Shown piece after piece: positions 60,689-64,000 of a stretch of DNA of 64,000 bases; position 1 is the first letter of the stretch; every line of letters starts with the position of its first letter. Under the pieces are notes generated by a model. The model was not told where the DNA came from, searched no databases, and saw nothing but the letters and a program-made list of their open reading frames with translations. Made by a program: the position numbers and the translations under genes. The stretch comes from an uncultured Anaeroplasmataceae bacterium (GTDB taxonomy: Bacteria > Bacillota_I > Bacilli_A > Acholeplasmatales > Anaeroplasmataceae), in the NCBI GenBank assembly GCA_910579215.1, contig CAJTTN010000007.1, forward strand, positions 35,817 to 99,816. The letters are read 5' to 3'.

Positions 60689-62599
60689 TTAGCTTACCTG
60701 AGCTCCTGACGGTAGCTTTTCTACATTTAAAAGTTCTAAATCATTTTCATTAGATGCACAAAGAAGCATACCATAGGATTCCTCACCCCGTAAAAGAATT
60801 GGCTTTAAGTTTTTCACTACAACTACCTTTTTCCCAATTAATAAGGAAGGATCATAGAACTTTGCAATTCCCGAAACGATTTGACGTACTTCTCCTCCAA
60901 TATCTACCTTAAATACTAAAAGCTTATCTGCCTTAGGATGCTTCTTAGCCTCTAGAATCATTCCTACACCTAAATCCAATTTATCAAAATCCTCAATACC
61001 AACCAAAGGCTTTTGTTCTACCACTGTTTTAGCTTTAGCATTTTCCTTTGCAAGAACACAAGCTAACACATCCTTTTCCACATCTAATCGCTTAAATAAA
61101 ACCTTTGCCTCCTGTAATTCAAATCTTTCTTGAACTCCATATTCTAAGTCCTTAAAAGAGGTTTTGGTAGTATTGATTTGGCTATAAATCTCCTTAGAGC
61201 AGGATGGCATAATTGGTTCTAAAAGAATGGCAGCTATACGTATCACTTCAAAAAGATGATATAAGGCTCCTTCTAAAACCTGTTTTTTACTACTATCCTT
61301 TGCAAGAACCCATGGAGCTACCTCATCAATATATTTATTTGCAGCACGTAATAAAACCATAACAGACTCAATTGCATCTGCAACTCTAAATTTATCCATG
61401 TAAGAATAATATTCCTTAATCGTCAAATGCAAGCGATTTTCTAGGTTAGAATCAAATTCCGTACTAACTCCCTTTCCAAGATTACCATCAAAATATTTTT
61501 TACCCATAGCCATGGTTCGATTTACTAAATTACCATAGGTGTTTGCCAAATCAGAATTGTTTTTTTCACAAACAAGCTCATAGGTTAAATTTCCATCAGA
61601 AGCAAATGGAATTTCATGTAAAACATAATATCTAACAGCATCCACCCCAAATAGCTCCACTAAATCTTCTGTATAAATGACATTCCCTTTGGATTTAGAC
61701 ATTTTATTATGATTCATCAAAACCCATGGATGCCCAAAAATTTGGTTTGGCAAGGGAAGGTCTAGCGCCATCAGCATGATTGGCCAATATATGGTATGAA
61801 ATCTTAAAATATCCTTTCCAATCAAATGGATATCACAAGGCCAAAACTTATGATATAAATCCTCGCATGGAGAATCTAAATGATATCCAATACCAGTAAT
61901 ATAATTTAATAAAGCATCTATCCAAACATAAATCACATGCTTAGAATCAAAATGTACTGGTATTCCCCAAGTATATGAGGTACGAGATACACATAAATCT
62001 GGAAGTGGGGCACTCAGAAAATTATTTAACATTTCATTTTTTCTAGATTCAGGCTGAATAAAATCTGGATGCGATTTAATATATTCAATCAAACGATTTT
62101 GGTAAGGCTCTAATTTCAAGAAATATGCCTCTTCCTTCATCGTTTGAACCTTAGCTCCACAATCTGGACAGCAGCCATCCTTTAAGTCCTTTGCCGTAAA
62201 ATAGGATTCACAGGCTACACAATAGTTTCCTTCATAGGTACCCTTATATATGTCACCCTTTTTAAATAGCTTCTCAAATACCTTTGCAACCTCCTCCATA
62301 TGTGAGGCATCTGTTGTTCTAATAAAATGATCGTATTGAACATCTACAAGCTTATATATCTTTTTAATATCCTCTGAAATTTGATCAACATAAAGCTGAG
62401 GTGTAATATTTTTTTCTTCTGCCTTCAGCTGTATTTTTTGTCCATGCTCATCTGTACCTGTTTGAAAATAGGTATCAAATCCACATTTCTTTTTATATCG
62501 AACTATTGCATCTGCTAAAATAGCCTCATATACATTTCCGATATGTGGCTTTGAGGATGTATATGCAATAGCAGTAGTCAAATAGAATTTCTTTTCCAT
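60689..62599 (-). CDS. metG: Methionyl-tRNA synthetase with C-terminal tRNA-binding domain
   Basis: 636 residues: HIGH-type SSKPHIGN (about 15-22), a zinc knuckle CVACESYF...CCPDCGAK (about 125-150), the KMSKS motif NKMSKSKGN (about 295-303), the anticodon domain, and a C-terminal EMAPII/Trbp111-like domain (about 530-636, DKLDLGVGMILEAKKHPKADKLL). A TATAAT is at 62626-62631 and AGAGGTGAT precedes the ATG. No T-box leader. Confidence 0.96.
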   Translation of the reverse strand: MEKKFYLTTAIAYTSSKPHIGNVYEAILADAIVRYKKKCGFDTYFQTGTDEHGQKIQLKAEEKNITPQLYVDQISEDIKKIYKLVDVQYDHFIRTTDASHMEEVAKVFEKLFKKGDIYKGTYEGNYCVACESYFTAKDLKDGCCPDCGAKVQTMKEEAYFLKLEPYQNRLIEYIKSHPDFIQPESRKNEMLNNFLSAPLPDLCVSRTSYTWGIPVHFDSKHVIYVWIDALLNYITGIGYHLDSPCEDLYHKFWPCDIHLIGKDILRFHTIYWPIMLMALDLPLPNQIFGHPWVLMNHNKMSKSKGNVIYTEDLVELFGVDAVRYYVLHEIPFASDGNLTYELVCEKNNSDLANTYGNLVNRTMAMGKKYFDGNLGKGVSTEFDSNLENRLHLTIKEYYSYMDKFRVADAIESVMVLLRAANKYIDEVAPWVLAKDSSKKQVLEGALYHLFEVIRIAAILLEPIMPSCSKEIYSQINTTKTSFKDLEYGVQERFELQEAKVLFKRLDVEKDVLACVLAKENAKAKTVVEQKPLVGIEDFDKLDLGVGMILEAKKHPKADKLLVFKVDIGGEVRQIVSGIAKFYDPSLLIGKKVVVVKNLKPILLRGEESYGMLLCASNENDLELLNVEKLPSGAQVS

Positions 62600-62665
62600 A
62601 ATAAAGAATCACCTCTCGTAAAATAATTATACTACAAACGTTCTTTATTTTCACTATCTTTTTTA

Positions 62666-62691
62666 AAAAGAAAAAGCCTTAATCTAAGACT
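62666..62691 (-). terminator. Terminator after the Wzz-like gene
   Basis: AGTCTTA-GAT-TAAGGCT 7-bp stem (one G-T pair) with TTTTTCTTTTT on the minus strand. Confidence 0.7.
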
Positions 62692-63875
62692 TTATTCTTC
62701 TTTCTATTTTCTTGTATTAAGGAAAACAATAAGCCACATATGCAGCTAAGAAATCCACCAAGGAATATACTTAAAGGAATTGCTAGCCAAATACTCATTT
62801 TAGACTGAATTTGGATAGGCTTCATATTTAAAAAAGTATTCTCCTTTAATACAAATTTTACTGTATCTGTATATTCTTTCGTTAAGCTTTCTAGCTTATC
62901 CCTATAGCCTTCTAAATTTTTTAAAAAAGCCTCACTCTTCTCTTCACTATAATTGCCTAGACTAGCAGTTTCCATGAGCGTTAAATCCTCACTTATTTTC
63001 ATTAGTCTTGTATCCAGGGTATGTAGGTTATTAAGATAGTTTGCTATAGAGGTATCTAAATAAGTGTTTCCATTAGAATTACTATAGATATTTCTTAAAG
63101 ATTCTAAAAGCACTTCCTTTCTTTCTCTTAAAAGCTTTTGCTCTGTCAATAAAACATCTCTATCTCTAACGATATCTTGATATTCCTCTTTCGTCATATA
63201 AGCATTTTTGTAAGCTAAATATTCATAATTTTTTAAATCATCATTGATTTGAAAAACCTCTGTTTGTCGTAATAAACCACTTAGATTACTATCTCCTATT
63301 TGAATATCACCAAAATGAGATATCATGGCTTGATACCCTGACAAAATCAAATTAATTTGATTCTTTAAATAGGTTAGTTTATGTGCAATTTTATTAGAGC
63401 GGGTATACCCTTTTATATTCGCAGTAAAATCAAAGGTCAAATTCAAAGCCTTATGATAGGGTAAATAAATCAGTCGCTCTATAAAGGCTTTCGCTTGCAA
63501 ATCACTTGAAAAAAAGGCTCCAGGAAGTCTCATACTATACATGCCATCTTCATCTTTTGTGAGTGTAATTCGCTCAGATAGCTTTTCTGTATCAATCGCC
63601 AAAAATTCCTCTTTACTATTCTTTATATCATTTAAATTTGTTAAAGAAATTAGTTCATATTCATTAAAAACCATACCATTTGCATATTTATTATTTTCAA
63701 TCCCCTCCCATTGATAGCTAAAGCTTACCTCATAGGATGAACGTAATGGATTATAAATATATAAAATAAAAAGTAAAGTTGAAATGGTTATAAATCCAAA
63801 TAAAATAAGAACAAGAAATTTTCTTTTTACGATTAGCTTCCAAAGATCCAATAAGGAAAGTCCCTCTTCTTCCAT
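62679..63875 (-). CDS. Wzz-like polysaccharide chain-length determinant / co-polymerase protein
   Basis: 398 residues. A membrane helix at about 22-43 and a second near the C-terminus (about 358-385) bracket a large extracellular region with coiled-coil stretches (YQDIVRDRDVLLTEQKLLRERKE). The cytoplasmic N-terminus LSLLDLWKLIVKRKFLV is typical of Wzz/CpsC-like proteins. No tyrosine kinase domain is fused. The start is ATG 63873-63875 with GGTGAT just upstream; a longer frame begins in the leader. Its capsule or exopolysaccharide cluster would lie to the right of the window. Confidence 0.8.
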   Translation of the reverse strand: MEEEGLSLLDLWKLIVKRKFLVLILFGFITISTLLFILYIYNPLRSSYEVSFSYQWEGIENNKYANGMVFNEYELISLTNLNDIKNSKEEFLAIDTEKLSERITLTKDEDGMYSMRLPGAFFSSDLQAKAFIERLIYLPYHKALNLTFDFTANIKGYTRSNKIAHKLTYLKNQINLILSGYQAMISHFGDIQIGDSNLSGLLRQTEVFQINDDLKNYEYLAYKNAYMTKEEYQDIVRDRDVLLTEQKLLRERKEVLLESLRNIYSNSNGNTYLDTSIANYLNNLHTLDTRLMKISEDLTLMETASLGNYSEEKSEAFLKNLEGYRDKLESLTKEYTDTVKFVLKENTFLNMKPIQIQSKMSIWLAIPLSIFLGGFLSCICGLLFSLIQENRKKNKVLD

Positions 63876-63937
63876 ACTATCACCAATTATAGTGTTAGTA
63901 AATTTAAGAAAAAAATGCATTCAAAAGAAAAAAGGTG

Positions 63938-63966
63938 ACGATAAGATAAATAGTACCCCAAGTCAA
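63938..63966 (-). promoter_or_regulatory. Candidate promoter of the Wzz-like gene
   Basis: Minus strand TTGACT (63961-63966), 17 nt, TATCGT (63938-63943). It leaves a leader of about 55 nt and supports the internal start at 63875. The remaining bases to 64000 show nothing else. Confidence 0.45.
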
Positions 63967-64000
63967 GGACACAATAAAAAAAAGATGTATTATTTAATTG

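Noticed and set aside
62600..62678. T-box leader for metG or lysS
   Set aside because: Both leaders are too short (under 80 nt) and lack the T-box sequence.
63938..64000. Possible insertion-sequence end (GTGTCCTTGACTTGGGGTAC on the minus strand)
   Set aside because: It is better explained as a TTGACT-17-TATCGT promoter for the Wzz-like gene; no transposase or second inverted repeat is in the window.
1..64000. CRISPR arrays, tRNA or rRNA genes, prophage or integrase genes
   Set aside because: Scanned by eye for repeats, GGTTCRANNCC loops and typical proteins; none was convincing.

Overview
The window is AT-rich DNA from a low-GC Gram-positive bacterium (Bacillota). The evidence is the conserved block rnmV-ksgA-yabG-ispE, the spore genes yabG, yabP and yabQ, an LtaS-type lipoteichoic acid synthase with a LafB/CpoA-like glycolipid glycosyltransferase, an ECF transporter module, and strong SD and TATAAT signals. 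No tRNA, rRNA, CRISPR array or intact insertion sequence was seen. The genus cannot be fixed from this sequence; a spore-forming, host-associated member of the Bacilli/Erysipelotrichia side is plausible. The glycosaminoglycan (GAG) genes suggest it lives on animal glycans.

Layout. 1-190 is the end of a plus-strand gene (HflX-like). 245-4920 is a minus-strand housekeeping operon: HD hydrolase, rnmV, ksgA, yabG, ispE and two tiny genes. 5.0-11.7 kb holds ltaS, a P2A-type Ca2+-ATPase and glmS. 11.9-18.5 kb is an accessory stretch: an AlkC-like protein, two unknown proteins behind a promoter with a palindromic spacer, a YciI-like protein, and a two-gene module. The module is a DUF2357 (McrC-like) zinc-ribbon protein plus a McrB-like AAA+ ATPase fused to a 12-helix membrane domain. 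18.6-24.5 kb holds an S66 carboxypeptidase, hemolysin III, yabP-yabQ, lysS, an unknown gene and truA. 24.5-27.1 kb is ecfT-ecfA2-ecfA1. 27.4-30.0 kb has a glycolipid glycosyltransferase, a DhuI-type isomerase and fba.

30.3-56.3 kb is a large amino-sugar and GAG-utilisation region. A MurR/RpiR regulator leads an aldose epimerase, nagB, nagA, a ROK kinase and a MalK/UgpC-type ATPase. Upstream of it is a run of nine genes over about 18 kb starting at 54241: a cytoplasmic discoidin-like protein, a GH88 unsaturated glucuronyl hydrolase, two LplB/YtcP-type permeases, two giant surface proteins (one a heparinase II/III-type lyase), a binding lipoprotein, a cytoplasmic PL8 lyase and a beta-helix surface protein. 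Its promoter has a cre-like site and a 12-bp-arm inverted repeat. A nahK-like kinase and a nucleotidyltransferase lie just upstream. Together these suggest surface lyase cleavage, ABC import, further intracellular lyase/GH88 cleavage, DhuI isomerisation of the unsaturated uronate, and NagA/NagB or NahK routes for the hexosamine. DhuD, KDG kinase and KDPG aldolase are not in the window.

56.5-64 kb holds yebC, an unexplained structured intergenic segment, a GGDEF-EAL protein with degenerate motifs in both domains, a small anchored protein, yitT, metG and a Wzz-like protein.

The two most notable observations are the membrane-anchored McrB-like/DUF2357 module (14263-18509) and the GAG locus with its mix of surface and cytoplasmic lyases.
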